From Candidatus Latescibacterota bacterium (GTDB taxonomy: Bacteria; Latescibacterota; UBA2968; UBA8231): a DNA stretch of 64,000 nt. Location: NCBI GenBank assembly GCA_007136405.1, contig SLHA01000021.1, positions 1-64,000 on the forward strand. Direction: 5' to 3'. How positions within the stretch are numbered: the first letter of the stretch is position 1; each line of letters begins with the position of its first letter. Made by a program: the position numbers and the translations under genes. Positions 24,547 through 33,079 of the stretch are shown in pieces. The notes beneath the pieces are model-generated. The model was not told the origin of the DNA and did no database searches. It saw nothing but the letters and a program-made list of their open reading frames with translations.

Positions 24547-25506
24547 TCAAGGCAATTCCGGACAGGCCTGCATCAAGGGCTTCACGAGGGACGCGTCGAC
24601 CGGTCGACCGAGTTGCCTCCAGGCCAGCAAAGCTGCGCCCATAGCCGGCGGTAGCAACGGTTGCCGCCGCGACACGTTGACGCCCGACCGCGCGGTCTCC
24701 CGGGCCACGACCGGCCATATGGCGTCCGGACCGCGGAACAATCCGCCCGCGCAGGCCACCGGTACCATGCCGTCCATGGACAGACTCCTGACTACGGCGA
24801 CCACCTGGCGACCCAGAATGTTCCCGTGGTACTCGACGATGTCCGCGGCGACCTCGTCCCGCGCAGCGGCTTCCAGGACATGCGGCGCCAGGGACGCGAT
24901 CCGGTCCCGGTCCATGCTGCCCGAGTACAGCATACCGACGAGATCGTCCCAATGATCCAGGTCCAGATCTTCCTGCAAGGACTGGGCCAGTGCCGTGTTC
25001 CGGCCCCACCCGTCACGAGCTCGAAAAACAGCCCTCAATCCATCCAATCCGAGCCAATACCCGCTACCCTCGTCACCCAACAACGGTCCCCAGCCCCCGG
25101 CCCGGGCCTCCGTTCCGTTGGCCTGTTTGCCCATGACGATGGAGCCCGTTCCGGCAATGACGATGAGCCCGGCCTGGCCGCCATGCGCTCCCTCGAGCGC
25201 AGCTCTGGCGTCTGTAACCACGGAGACTCGGACTGCCCAGCCATGCTCCTGCACGAGCTGGACGATTTCGCGTTGCTCGCGTTCCCGTCCGGCGCCTGCC
25301 AGCGCCAGCGTCAGCGAAACAGGAACCGAGCCGGGATCGACGTCCATCCGCTCGAACATGGAAGGTACGAGCCGCACCAACCCCTCCCTGCCGATCATCT
25401 GGTAATTGCCGGTGCTCCCCACAGTCCATCCATGGATGCTCCCGGCATCCGTAAGCGCGATACCCCGTGTCCGCGTGCCGCCTCCGTCCAGTCCCACCAC
25501 CACCAT
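24547..25506 (-). CDS. BadF/BadG/BcrA/BcrD-type sugar kinase (N-acetylglucosamine kinase-like)
   Basis: The ATG at 25506 (GGAGAAGGA upstream) gives 319 aa. The ASKHA ATPase fold is clear: phosphate-1 VVGLDGGGTRTRGIALTD, GNYQMIG, LALAGAGRERE, phosphate-2 IVIAGTGSIVMGK, WGPLLGDEGSGYWLGLDGLR and adenosine motif ACAGGLF. The GDEGSGYWLG and GTGS pattern fits the eukaryote-type GlcNAc kinase branch, which phosphorylates amino sugars from cell-wall or chitin recycling; substrate is inferred. It sits alone between the hrcA operon and the flagellar block. A TTGACA 40-45 bases upstream of the ATG could be its -35 box, but the -10 is poor. Confidence 0.85.
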   Translation of the reverse strand: MVVVGLDGGGTRTRGIALTDAGSIHGWTVGSTGNYQMIGREGLVRLVPSMFERMDVDPGSVPVSLTLALAGAGREREQREIVQLVQEHGWAVRVSVVTDARAALEGAHGGQAGLIVIAGTGSIVMGKQANGTEARAGGWGPLLGDEGSGYWLGLDGLRAVFRARDGWGRNTALAQSLQEDLDLDHWDDLVGMLYSGSMDRDRIASLAPHVLEAAARDEVAADIVEYHGNILGRQVVAVVRSLSMDGMVPVACAGGLFRGPDAIWPVVARETARSGVNVSRRQPLLPPAMGAALLAWRQLGRPVDASLVKPLMQACPELP

Positions 25507-25553
25507 GGGATCCTTCTCCCTGTAACAGCCCTCACGGCCGCACGGTGTCAACC

Positions 25554-25606
25554 GCCTTCCGGATTGGCCAGACGGCTCCAACAACAAACGGAGCGATACG
25601 GAAGGC
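25554..25606. other. Two-tier hairpin between flgM and the kinase gene
   Basis: GCCTTCCG (25554-25561) pairs with CGGAAGGC (25599-25606), and an inner GCTCC (25575-25579) pairs with GGAGC (25590-25594). It lies 50 bases after the flgM stop, where the flagellar transcript would end, but has no T tract. Confidence 0.35.
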
Positions 25607-25655
25607 ATCGCCCCGCTGGACTCCAAACGAACCGCGAATACCGGTCAAGCCACCA

Positions 25656-26111
25656 TCACGTCAAGGTGTCCAACACCCGTTTGGCAATCTCTTGACGCAC
25701 TGCCGCATCCTCGTAGAATCCTTCGCGCACCCGCGCTGCCGCCTGCTGCACGCTCTCCGAACGCGTATCCGGAACGCTTTGCAGTTCCTCCCGGGCGCCA
25801 TGGACCCGGGCCGAGTCCGCGCCAACATCCCGCATGGCGCCTGCTTCGAGCATGCTGGCCGCTATCTGCTGCCGCACCTGCGGCGAGTTGTAATAGGACG
25901 ACCGCACCCGTTCGCGCAACTCGTCGATCCGCGCGCTGCTGGCCTCAGGGGCCGTGCGGGCGGCTTCCGCCAGTTCATGCACATCCGATGCCTCAGGCGT
26001 CAGCTCCAGGCTGTCGCCAACCTCTTCTGTGCCTTTTCTGATGCGGGATGAAGAACCACGCGGCTCACTCTGGGGGAGCTGGGGCTGCGAAGAAATCCCG
26101 TCGACTTGCAT
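25656..26111 (-). CDS. flgM: FlgM-like anti-sigma-28 factor with duplicated helical segment
   Basis: The 151-aa product contains a FlgM-type region: DSLELTPEASDVHELAEAAR, then RIDELRERVRSSYYNSPQVR and QQIAASML, the part that binds sigma-28 (FliA). A second copy of the last helices follows (SVQQAAARVREGFYEDAAVR, QEIAKRVLD), making it about 50 residues longer than typical FlgM. The N-terminus is Ser/Gln/Pro-rich and probably disordered, as expected for an exported FlgM. It is the last gene of the flagellar block, after fliS and the FliT-like gene. sigma-28 (fliA) itself is not in the window. Confidence 0.75.
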   Translation of the reverse strand: MQVDGISSQPQLPQSEPRGSSSRIRKGTEEVGDSLELTPEASDVHELAEAARTAPEASSARIDELRERVRSSYYNSPQVRQQIAASMLEAGAMRDVGADSARVHGAREELQSVPDTRSESVQQAAARVREGFYEDAAVRQEIAKRVLDTLT

Positions 26112-26282
26112 CAGACCGACTCTCGTGCCAAGGGTGTTTGCCGCGGCCGGTCACTCCAGTTCACTGGACGGCCGGAGAACGGAATACGCAGAGGTTTTCT
26201 CAGAACGCGGACGATCCCAAGTTCACCCATCCTGCGGAGGAATATACGAGAAATGGTCCTTCAGGCCAATCGTGTCACAGAT

Positions 26283-26747
26283 TCATCGAATACCGTCGAA
26301 CAGACGGGATGTCCGTTCACCCCGGGCCTGAAGCGCACGCTGGCCGTACCGGCGAACCGCCCGGGAACCGGAATCCAGCAGTCGCAGTTCCTCTCGGGCA
26401 GCCGCCAGCAGACGCTGGGCCGATTCCTGGTTGCGTTCCTGCAGGCGCTGGATCTGGCCTATCAAATCACACAGATCCCGGCGACGCCGGCACACATCCT
26501 GGGCCTGCTCGCCCCCCCTCCGCATGTTTTTCTGACGTACACGAATGCGATCCATGAGCCGGCGCATGCGGACAATAGAACGCTCGAGAGCCGGCAAGTC
26601 ATCCTGGTCTATGCAGGCCTCCTGTTCCAGGCTCAATGCGTGTAATGCTTCAAAGTCGGCGTATTCTGCCTCCAGCAGTACCAGATGCGGGTGTCTCGCA
26701 TTCTGTTCCATGGGGTTCCGGATTGGTTCCATAGGCGTGTTCGGCAT
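26283..26747 (-). CDS. FliT/FlgN-like flagellar export chaperone
   Basis: A 154-aa, almost wholly helical protein (ADFEALHALSLEQEACIDQD, LPALERSIVRMRRLMDRIRV) with the Leu/Glu/Arg pattern of FlgN/FliT chaperones, which keep late flagellar subunits unfolded for export. Its place directly after fliD-fliS is the classical fliT position, so FliD would be the likely client. Sequence conservation in this family is low and the assignment rests largely on context and helical character. FlgN for FlgK/FlgL is encoded separately at 41666-42169. Confidence 0.6.
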   Translation of the reverse strand: MPNTPMEPIRNPMEQNARHPHLVLLEAEYADFEALHALSLEQEACIDQDDLPALERSIVRMRRLMDRIRVRQKNMRRGGEQAQDVCRRRRDLCDLIGQIQRLQERNQESAQRLLAAAREELRLLDSGSRAVRRYGQRALQARGERTSRLFDGIR

Positions 26748-26797
26748 CCGGCAGAACTCGATGCGTGTATCGCGTTCTGCTCCATCAGGACTTGGGC

Positions 26798-27235
26798 CTA
26801 TCCGGTCAGGGTGACGCCGGCCGGCTGGTCCGCCTGCTGGTCTGCACCGGCTTCCCCCGAGACCACGCTTTCCCAGGCCGCGAGCAGTCTCGTCAGCAGC
26901 GTGTTGATCTCTTCGACGATCTTCCTGTCCACCTGCAAATTTGCAGCGATCAGACGGCGGTAGGCGTAGAGGTAGAGGCGCTGCAGATTCAGGGCTAATT
27001 CATTACCGTCATCCAGCATCTGTTGATCGAGCGCAAAAAGCAGCTCCAGAACGATATCCTGAGCCCGGATCAACGCATTGCCCTTGCCCTCCATATCGCC
27101 CTGATCGATGTGACTCACGGCCAGGTTGAGGTTGCGAATCGCACCCTGGTAGAGCATGACGATCAGCTTGCCCCGGTTGGCCGTCTGTATCTGCACCTGA
27201 TTGTATTGCCTGGATCCGATTCGCCGCATACTCAT
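26798..27235 (-). CDS. fliS: Flagellin export chaperone FliS
   Basis: The 145-aa product has the FliS signature: YNQVQIQTANRGKLIVMLYQ, GAIRNLNLAVSHI, NALIRAQDIVLELLFALD, NLQRLYLYAYRRLIAANL and a C-terminal helix ending in an Ala/Gln tail. It binds the flagellin C-terminus in the cytoplasm and prevents premature polymerisation. GGGAAGGG lies upstream of the ATG, and a second ATG two codons in is an alternative. The gene starts 45 bases after fliD. Confidence 0.95.
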   Translation of the reverse strand: MSMRRIGSRQYNQVQIQTANRGKLIVMLYQGAIRNLNLAVSHIDQGDMEGKGNALIRAQDIVLELLFALDQQMLDDGNELALNLQRLYLYAYRRLIAANLQVDRKIVEEINTLLTRLLAAWESVVSGEAGADQQADQPAGVTLTG

Positions 27236-27280
27236 CAGCTGATGCCCTTCCCTGCGTCCAATCGCCCCCGCGGACGACTG

Positions 27281-30200
27281 TCAGCCACTGTTGTTCATCA
27301 AGCCTGCCAGTTGCGCGGACAGGAAATTGGCCTGGGATTGCATGGCCGCGATGGCCCCCTCCAACGCCGAGAACCTCCTGACCAGGCTGATCCGGTATTG
27401 CTCCACCCGGCGTTCGGTGTCGGCGATACGGTTGTCCAGGTTTCGAATGGTCGAATCTAGCGCGTCGGTGCGGTTTTTCAGCGTGCCGTCATAATGATCG
27501 GTGATCGACTGCAGCGTATCATGCAACTGCCGTGCCACACCGTAAGTCAGTTTGACCATGCCCCGGTCCGTCCCAGTCTGATCCAATTGGTGTTGTTCCA
27601 GAGCCACGCGCACCGAGAGTCCGTCCGTGGTTTCGTTGCCGCTGGCGCCGGTGAGGATGCGGCCAAGGCCTTCCGCGGGTTCTCCGTTGATGGTACCGGC
27701 CACGTCGACACCGAGGTAATCGCCTGCTGCCAATCCCAGAGCGGGTGGACTCTCCAGCACGGTAAAACCATGGGCACTTCCGTACCCACTATGTTCCAGT
27801 ACGAGTCGATCGCCTTCCCGGGAGGCGCGGAGTTCCACACCATAGCGTCCGCTGACCTCTGACGCCAGACTGCCGAAGCTGACACTACCCCCTCCTTCAT
27901 TGCCCTCGATAAGTGTTACAGACAACTGACTGGTACCCAATTGGTTATCTGATACAAGAAGGCGTCCCTCGGCATCTATGGAAGCACTCACGCGACCGCC
28001 AAAGGCACGCCGAATCTCGTCCAGCAGATCACCGATTGTGGTGGTGTCCGGAGCCTCGATCCGAAAAGTGCGGCTGACGCTGGTACCGTCATGAGTTGTG
28101 CCATTGATGCGTATGGTGTCACCCGCTTTTGATTCTGCACCGAAGATACCGGCAAAAGTGGTCGATGCTGTGACCGGGGTTGAGCCATCGGTAGTGTTGG
28201 CCAGGCTGGAACGTCGTACTGCGGCGATGTCGGAGCTGGTGGCAGCGTTGATCTGCCCGACGATGGTTTCCAGGGAAGCACCGGCCTCCAATTCGACAAT
28301 CACCGTCTGGTTGGTGGCCCGGTCCCGAAGCGTCAGCGTCCGATCTTCGGCCAGCGCACCGGTGAACTCCTCCGAGCCCATCAGAAAACCTCTGGTGGCG
28401 GCCCGAGTGATCTCGACCGCGTATGCACCAGCCTGCGTCCGACTGCTGCTGGAGAGAAAGGTGATGCCATCGTCGGCGGTGGTTCCCTGAGCCACGAAGA
28501 TTTTTTTCACGGCGGAGAGGTTCTCGGCGAGGGCCTGATCGAGCCGTTCCTCGTTCACACCGAGGCGTCCATGCCGGTCGAAGGACAACCCTACCAGCAC
28601 CAGAGCATTGTACTCGTCATCCAGGCCCGCGATCTCTCCTGTCATGACGGCACGCAACTGCGACTGCAGTGTCAACAGGGTCACATCGCCGGACAGTGGC
28701 CCTGCCGATTTCTTCTCCTCGACGTATACGAACTGCTCGTTGATCAGATCCATCGCTTTGTTGTAATCCGCTACGAAGGTCTGGATCCGTTGCCGCAGCT
28801 CTCGCGTATCATCACGGGTCACCGTCACATTGACAAGGTGTCCAGGTTCCGCCTGCTGTAGATCCAGGGTAACGCCCTGGACGGCATCCGAAATCGTGTT
28901 GGAGTCACGCGACAGCATGATGCCGTTGATCGCTATCTGCGCGTCACGGCCGGCCTGCAACTGGGAGGAACGGGCGTTGGTGCCCCGCCGGGTCACGGAC
29001 ATCGTGCCCAGATCGAGGCTGCCGTCGCCCTCGTTGTTGACGCGCAGGTTGGCGGTCAATCCGCTCTGCCCGGCCTGCTCGTCGACCACGACCACACGTC
29101 CGTGGCTGTCTACACTGGCACTCACCTGGCCGCCGAAAGTCTGCTCGATCGCACTGAGCAGATTCTGCAAGCGCAGGTTCGGGCTGGATATGGTGAAAGT
29201 TGCGGCAACCTGGTCACCGGCGTGGTTGGTGCCCTGGATGGAAATGGTGTCTCCGGCCTGTACTCCGGCTCCGACAATCTCGGAAAAGCGGGTCTCGGCC
29301 GTCATGGCCACAGGCGCGCTCAGCAGACCCAGGGTTTCCAGTACCCCGCCGTCTTCGACCAAATCCGTCGTACCGTCTATCTGCAGCTCGTAGCCTCCAT
29401 CCAACTCGTTGATGGTGGCCGTAACCCCTGCAGGCGCCGCGGCGTTGATCTTGTCGCGCATCGATTCCAGCGAATCTGTCTCCAGATCAAGGGCGATCCA
29501 TGCACCGCCGATGCTCACCATGCCACTATTCACGGTGCCGGTCATAGCGCCGATGGAATCCTGGTCGCTGGCAAATGTGGCGGTCCGGGCGCCCCCCTCT
29601 ACCGGATTGACCAGAGTACCGACCTGCTGGTTGGCGACATTGCCGGTGAGGACCTGGTGTACTGCGGCAAACGTGTTGTTCGTGCCAGCCAGAACGCCCA
29701 GGGTCTGCAGGACATTGTTGCTGTCTTCCAATTCACGGGTTCCATCGATCCGCAGACGGAATTGCGCCTTGCCCTCGGCATCCGTATCGCGCACCACCGT
29801 GGCGACCACGCCGTGGAGATCGACATCATTGATGCGTGTCTGTATATCGGTCAATGTGTCCGACGCCAGATCGATATCGATCTCGGCGCCCCCGATTCGC
29901 ACGCTTCCGGCCGGAGCGTTCCCCAGGCCCAGCAACAAACCTACGGCGGTAGCCGTGCTGGCGTACCGGTCACTCTCCACCCCGGTCACCATGGGAGTCG
30001 CGAGGGTGCCGTCGCTGAAGATACCCAGGGCCTCCAGGATACCACCGTCGTCGATGAAAGTCGTGGTGCCCTGTACATCCAGGTGATATCGAGTCAGGCC
30101 GTCGAGCGCATCCGATGAGATGGTGGCCTGGACTCCGGCGGAGGCCGCGGCGTTGATCTTGTCCCGGACCGATTCCAGCGTGTCCGCAGCCAGATCTACC

Positions 30201-30943
30201 GCGATCTGCCGATTGCCCACGGTGATCGTTCCGGCGGGCGGCGACATCAGACCGACAAGGCTTCCAATGGTCTCGTCCGCAGCCAGAAAGCCGTCACTTC
30301 TGGCGCCATTCTCGAAGGCGTTCTTGATGGTGGTGTTGCTGGACAGGAATCCCAGCGCCTGCAGCACGTTGGCCGTGCTGGCATCCTTGAGGTCGAAACC
30401 TTGGGCGCCGACCTTGTCCGCTGAGAGGATGAGGCGGTTGTCGCTGGCGTTGACCGAGAGCACCTGGGCCGACACACCGGCGTTTGCCGCGTTGATCCTG
30501 TCGCGCAGATCGAGCAGTGTGTCCGACTCTTCCAGCCGGACGCCCTGGCCGTTGATGACGAATTCACCACTGATGTGTAGCGGTGCGGAAACAGCACCCA
30601 GAGACCGCGAGGACAGCCGCCTCGCCTCTGCCAGGTTGTGCACCTCAACCGTGAAACCACCGGCTGCGGCCTTGTTGTCAGCCGACACGCCGATCCTGTC
30701 CGGAGCAGAGGATAGCGCCTGAACCACGCTGAACAACTCGTCTTTCTGCAACTGCGCCACAGATTCCTTCAGGGACAGCAGACTCGAGTTGATCGTCTGT
30801 ACGGCACTTTTCCTGCCCTCCAGCTCGAGCTGCTGGTTCTGCATCATGACGATGGGGCGCCGTTCGATGTCGACGAGTTGCTTGATGATCGCATCCGAGT
30901 CCAACCCGGATCCCAGGCCGGAAAAGGTAATACCGGTAGACAT
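27281..30943 (-). CDS. fliD: Giant flagellar filament cap protein FliD
   Basis: FliD caps the growing filament and folds incoming flagellin. The ends are standard: N-terminus ITFSGLGSGLDSDAIIKQLV and EGRKSAVQTINSSLLSLKES; C-terminus TDALDSTIRNLDNRIADTER and QANFLSAQLAGLMNN. At 1,220 aa it is about twice the usual 450-650. The extra length is repeats: four flagellin-IN-like modules at about 122-201, 224-310, 332-419 and 461-542 (each with xxDTLxxxRDxINAA and ending xxLxxLGxLS), and two copies of another module at about 551-645 and 929-1027 (xAGDTIxIxGTxHxG, xFGGxVSASxDxxGRxxV). GGAG precedes the ATG. It lies between flaG and fliS. Confidence 0.95.
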   Translation of the reverse strand: MSTGITFSGLGSGLDSDAIIKQLVDIERRPIVMMQNQQLELEGRKSAVQTINSSLLSLKESVAQLQKDELFSVVQALSSAPDRIGVSADNKAAAGGFTVEVHNLAEARRLSSRSLGAVSAPLHISGEFVINGQGVRLEESDTLLDLRDRINAANAGVSAQVLSVNASDNRLILSADKVGAQGFDLKDASTANVLQALGFLSSNTTIKNAFENGARSDGFLAADETIGSLVGLMSPPAGTITVGNRQIAVDLAADTLESVRDKINAAASAGVQATISSDALDGLTRYHLDVQGTTTFIDDGGILEALGIFSDGTLATPMVTGVESDRYASTATAVGLLLGLGNAPAGSVRIGGAEIDIDLASDTLTDIQTRINDVDLHGVVATVVRDTDAEGKAQFRLRIDGTRELEDSNNVLQTLGVLAGTNNTFAAVHQVLTGNVANQQVGTLVNPVEGGARTATFASDQDSIGAMTGTVNSGMVSIGGAWIALDLETDSLESMRDKINAAAPAGVTATINELDGGYELQIDGTTDLVEDGGVLETLGLLSAPVAMTAETRFSEIVGAGVQAGDTISIQGTNHAGDQVAATFTISSPNLRLQNLLSAIEQTFGGQVSASVDSHGRVVVVDEQAGQSGLTANLRVNNEGDGSLDLGTMSVTRRGTNARSSQLQAGRDAQIAINGIMLSRDSNTISDAVQGVTLDLQQAEPGHLVNVTVTRDDTRELRQRIQTFVADYNKAMDLINEQFVYVEEKKSAGPLSGDVTLLTLQSQLRAVMTGEIAGLDDEYNALVLVGLSFDRHGRLGVNEERLDQALAENLSAVKKIFVAQGTTADDGITFLSSSSRTQAGAYAVEITRAATRGFLMGSEEFTGALAEDRTLTLRDRATNQTVIVELEAGASLETIVGQINAATSSDIAAVRRSSLANTTDGSTPVTASTTFAGIFGAESKAGDTIRINGTTHDGTSVSRTFRIEAPDTTTIGDLLDEIRRAFGGRVSASIDAEGRLLVSDNQLGTSQLSVTLIEGNEGGGSVSFGSLASEVSGRYGVELRASREGDRLVLEHSGYGSAHGFTVLESPPALGLAAGDYLGVDVAGTINGEPAEGLGRILTGASGNETTDGLSVRVALEQHQLDQTGTDRGMVKLTYGVARQLHDTLQSITDHYDGTLKNRTDALDSTIRNLDNRIADTERRVEQYRISLVRRFSALEGAIAAMQSQANFLSAQLAGLMNNSG

Positions 30944-31033
30944 CCATCGCTCCAGTTCTTCAGCCCCTCAGGCCGGCTCCCTACCCGGTTGCCGGTACAA
31001 AGACGCAGGCCCGAAGTTATACAGCAGCAAACT

Positions 31034-31405
31034 TCAGGCCTGAGCGTCGAACAGTAGTCCGACGATCTGTTTCACGCTCACATTGGCGTCCAGTATCTGC
31101 TGGGGAGGTATCTGTTTGATCAGCTCTCCGGTTACTGAATCCGTGATGATGACCACGAGCATCCCGCTCGCATCATCCACAGTTACGGAAAATCTTTCCT
31201 TCATCTGCCTCAACGTGTCGTTGATCCGTGCAGCGATCGTTTCCACCTGTTGCCGCCGCGCCGGACCGTCGTCATCCACATGGCTGATGCCATTCGTAGC
31301 ATCTACACCCATCGCACTACGCTGCATATTCCGCTGCGCTGGCTCGATGCCGGGCTCACCGGGGATCGTCTGCCGATCACTGAGTTTCACCAGTCCATGT
31401 ATCAT
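31034..31405 (-). CDS. flaG: FlaG-family flagellar protein
   Basis: A 123-aa protein whose C-terminal half is FlaG-like: MKERFSVTVDDASGMLVVII, DSVTGELIKQIPPQQILD. The N-terminus is polar and variable. FlaG proteins influence filament length in several flagellates; the mechanism is unclear. It sits in its usual place between flagellin and fliD, 90 bases before fliD. Confidence 0.85.
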   Translation of the reverse strand: MIHGLVKLSDRQTIPGEPGIEPAQRNMQRSAMGVDATNGISHVDDDGPARRQQVETIAARINDTLRQMKERFSVTVDDASGMLVVIITDSVTGELIKQIPPQQILDANVSVKQIVGLLFDAQA

Positions 31406-31501
31406 GCCACCTCACCCCTCGCGGAGGCGTGTACCGCAGGCAGAACGCGTTACCTCATTGCATCTCCTCCAGCGTGAAGCGTTGGGTCAGGAGGCGAATG
31501 A

Positions 31502-31531
31502 CGTGGCGCGGTGTCTCACCCCCGCGCCACG
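31502..31531. other. Strong hairpin after flagellin gene 1
   Basis: CGTGGCGCGG (31502-31511) pairs perfectly with CCGCGCCACG (31522-31531) around 10 bases. It lies 36 bases beyond the flagellin stop at 31568. Without a T tract it may be an mRNA 3' stabilising structure or a weak terminator that lets some transcription reach flaG-fliD. Confidence 0.5.
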
Positions 31532-31567
31532 GTTCCTATGAGCAGACTGACCTTGGACTGAAGCACT

Positions 31568-32728
31568 CTACTGCAGCAAAGCCAGCGCGTTCTGCGGCTG
31601 CACATTGGCTTGTGCAAGCATGGCGGTTGCCGCCTGCGCCAATACCTGCGCCCGGGTGTAACTGGTCACCTCCGCGGCGATGTCGGCATCGCTGATCGAG
31701 GCCTCCGAAGCCTGGATGTTCTCGATCGCGTTTTCCGTGTACGCCATGGTGAAAGCCAGACGGTTCTGGAGAGCACCCAGGTCACCACGCTGCTGCGCTA
31801 CCACCCCGATGGCCTTGTCGACGGACGTGATGGCACTGCGCGAGGTGGTGAGGGTAGCCACCGATGCCACCCCCAGATTCAGATTGGCTCCGGTGGCCTG
31901 CATGTCCGTGATACTCACCTCGATGCGGTTGAAGGCCTGGTCCGTAGGGCCTACCTGAAACGAGCCGCCGGTACCGGGCTCGATGACGATGGTCTGACCA
32001 TCCAGATCACCGTCGGTGTAGGAACCTGCAGCGCTGGCGACATCCTCCCCCGCCAAAGTCAACTGCACGCCCAGGCGATCGAAGTTGGCCACCACCTGGG
32101 TTCCGGTGGCAACGGATCCACCATCGAGTATCGTTCCCACGCTGATGGTCTGTGTCACGATGCCGTTGCCCAGGGTGATCTCGTTGTCTGCCGCCTGGTC
32201 CACGAACGTGTACGTGCCGGCGCTGGCGCCCGATATCCTGACGTCAGTGACGCCGCTGGCAGGACTCTCCGTGATCACCGTCGACACATCACTGACCGTG
32301 TTCCCGTACCCCGTCAGGAGGGTATGGTTGTTGTAGGTGGTAGCCTGGGCGATGCGGTCGATTTCCTGCGACAGCTGGGAAAATTCAGCCTGTATGGAAG
32401 CGCGGTTGCCGTCGTTGACCGTGCTCGAGGCCGACTGAGTGGCCAGTTCACGCATGCGGATGAGGATGGCGTTGATCTCGTTCAGCGATCCTTCAGCCAC
32501 CTGGATGAGATTCGATCCCTGCTCGGCGTTCAACACGTTCATCCGCAGCGAGGCAATATCGCCCCGCATGCCTTCCCGCACCGAGAGGCCGGCGGCATCA
32601 TCCGCGGCACGGTTGACCCGCAGCCCGGAAGCCAGACGCTCCAGATGCAGGTTCAGTGTTTTCTGATTCTGGTTCAGATTCCGCCTGGCGTTGAGGGCGG
32701 AGATGTTGTTGTTCACTCTAAGCGTCAT
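31568..32728 (-). CDS. Flagellin paralogue 1
   Basis: Filament subunit of 386 aa with the conserved D0/D1 ends: N-terminal NNISALNARRNLNQNQKTLN, LERLASGLRVNRAADDAAGL, RGDIASLRMNVLNAEQGSNL; C-terminal ALQNRLAFTMAYTENAIENI, then QASEASISDADIAAEV and AMLAQANVQPQNALALLQ. The surface-exposed middle (about 165-285) is moderately long and variable. GGAGG lies 9 bases from the ATG, and the leader from the sigma-28-like promoter is about 175-190 bases. Confidence 0.97.
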   Translation of the reverse strand: MTLRVNNNISALNARRNLNQNQKTLNLHLERLASGLRVNRAADDAAGLSVREGMRGDIASLRMNVLNAEQGSNLIQVAEGSLNEINAILIRMRELATQSASSTVNDGNRASIQAEFSQLSQEIDRIAQATTYNNHTLLTGYGNTVSDVSTVITESPASGVTDVRISGASAGTYTFVDQAADNEITLGNGIVTQTISVGTILDGGSVATGTQVVANFDRLGVQLTLAGEDVASAAGSYTDGDLDGQTIVIEPGTGGSFQVGPTDQAFNRIEVSITDMQATGANLNLGVASVATLTTSRSAITSVDKAIGVVAQQRGDLGALQNRLAFTMAYTENAIENIQASEASISDADIAAEVTSYTRAQVLAQAATAMLAQANVQPQNALALLQ

Positions 32729-32914
32729 GTAGTCGAACCTCCGTGTTTAGCTGTCCGAAGTGGCATCCATGCCTGGTGCTTCGCATGCCGTTCCCCAACG
32801 ACACGCATAACCCGATCGATCAACCATGAACCCCGCAGCACTGTGTGATTCGCTCACCTCCTTGTCCGGCGTCACCATCCTTGATCCCGAGCCCTGGGAG
32901 AGTATTGTATTCTA

Positions 32915-32942
32915 CTATCGGCACTGAAAGGACTGGGCTTTA
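32915..32942 (-). promoter_or_regulatory. Sigma-28-type promoter of flagellin 1
   Basis: On the minus strand TAAAG (32938-32942) and GCCGATAG (32915-32922) match the FliA consensus TAAAGTTT-N11-GCCGATAA with the spacing one base longer. It is the only such signal in the 351-base flagellin 2-flagellin 1 gap. Confidence 0.7.
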
Positions 32943-33079
32943 ATGATTTTGCCATACCCAGGCCACCTTCGGGAGGCATCTTCCCATCCTCCGGCATACC
33001 GCTCCAGCACCATTGTACCGCATCAGGCCGCCATGGATAGCGGCAGCACCATCACCCAGCTGGAGGAAGCGGCCGTGAA

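Noticed and set aside
26116-26132. Sigma-54 promoter upstream of flgM (TTGGCACGAGAGTCGG on the minus strand)
   Set aside because: The -24 half is excellent but the -12 half reads TCGG rather than TTGC and it nearly touches the ATG.
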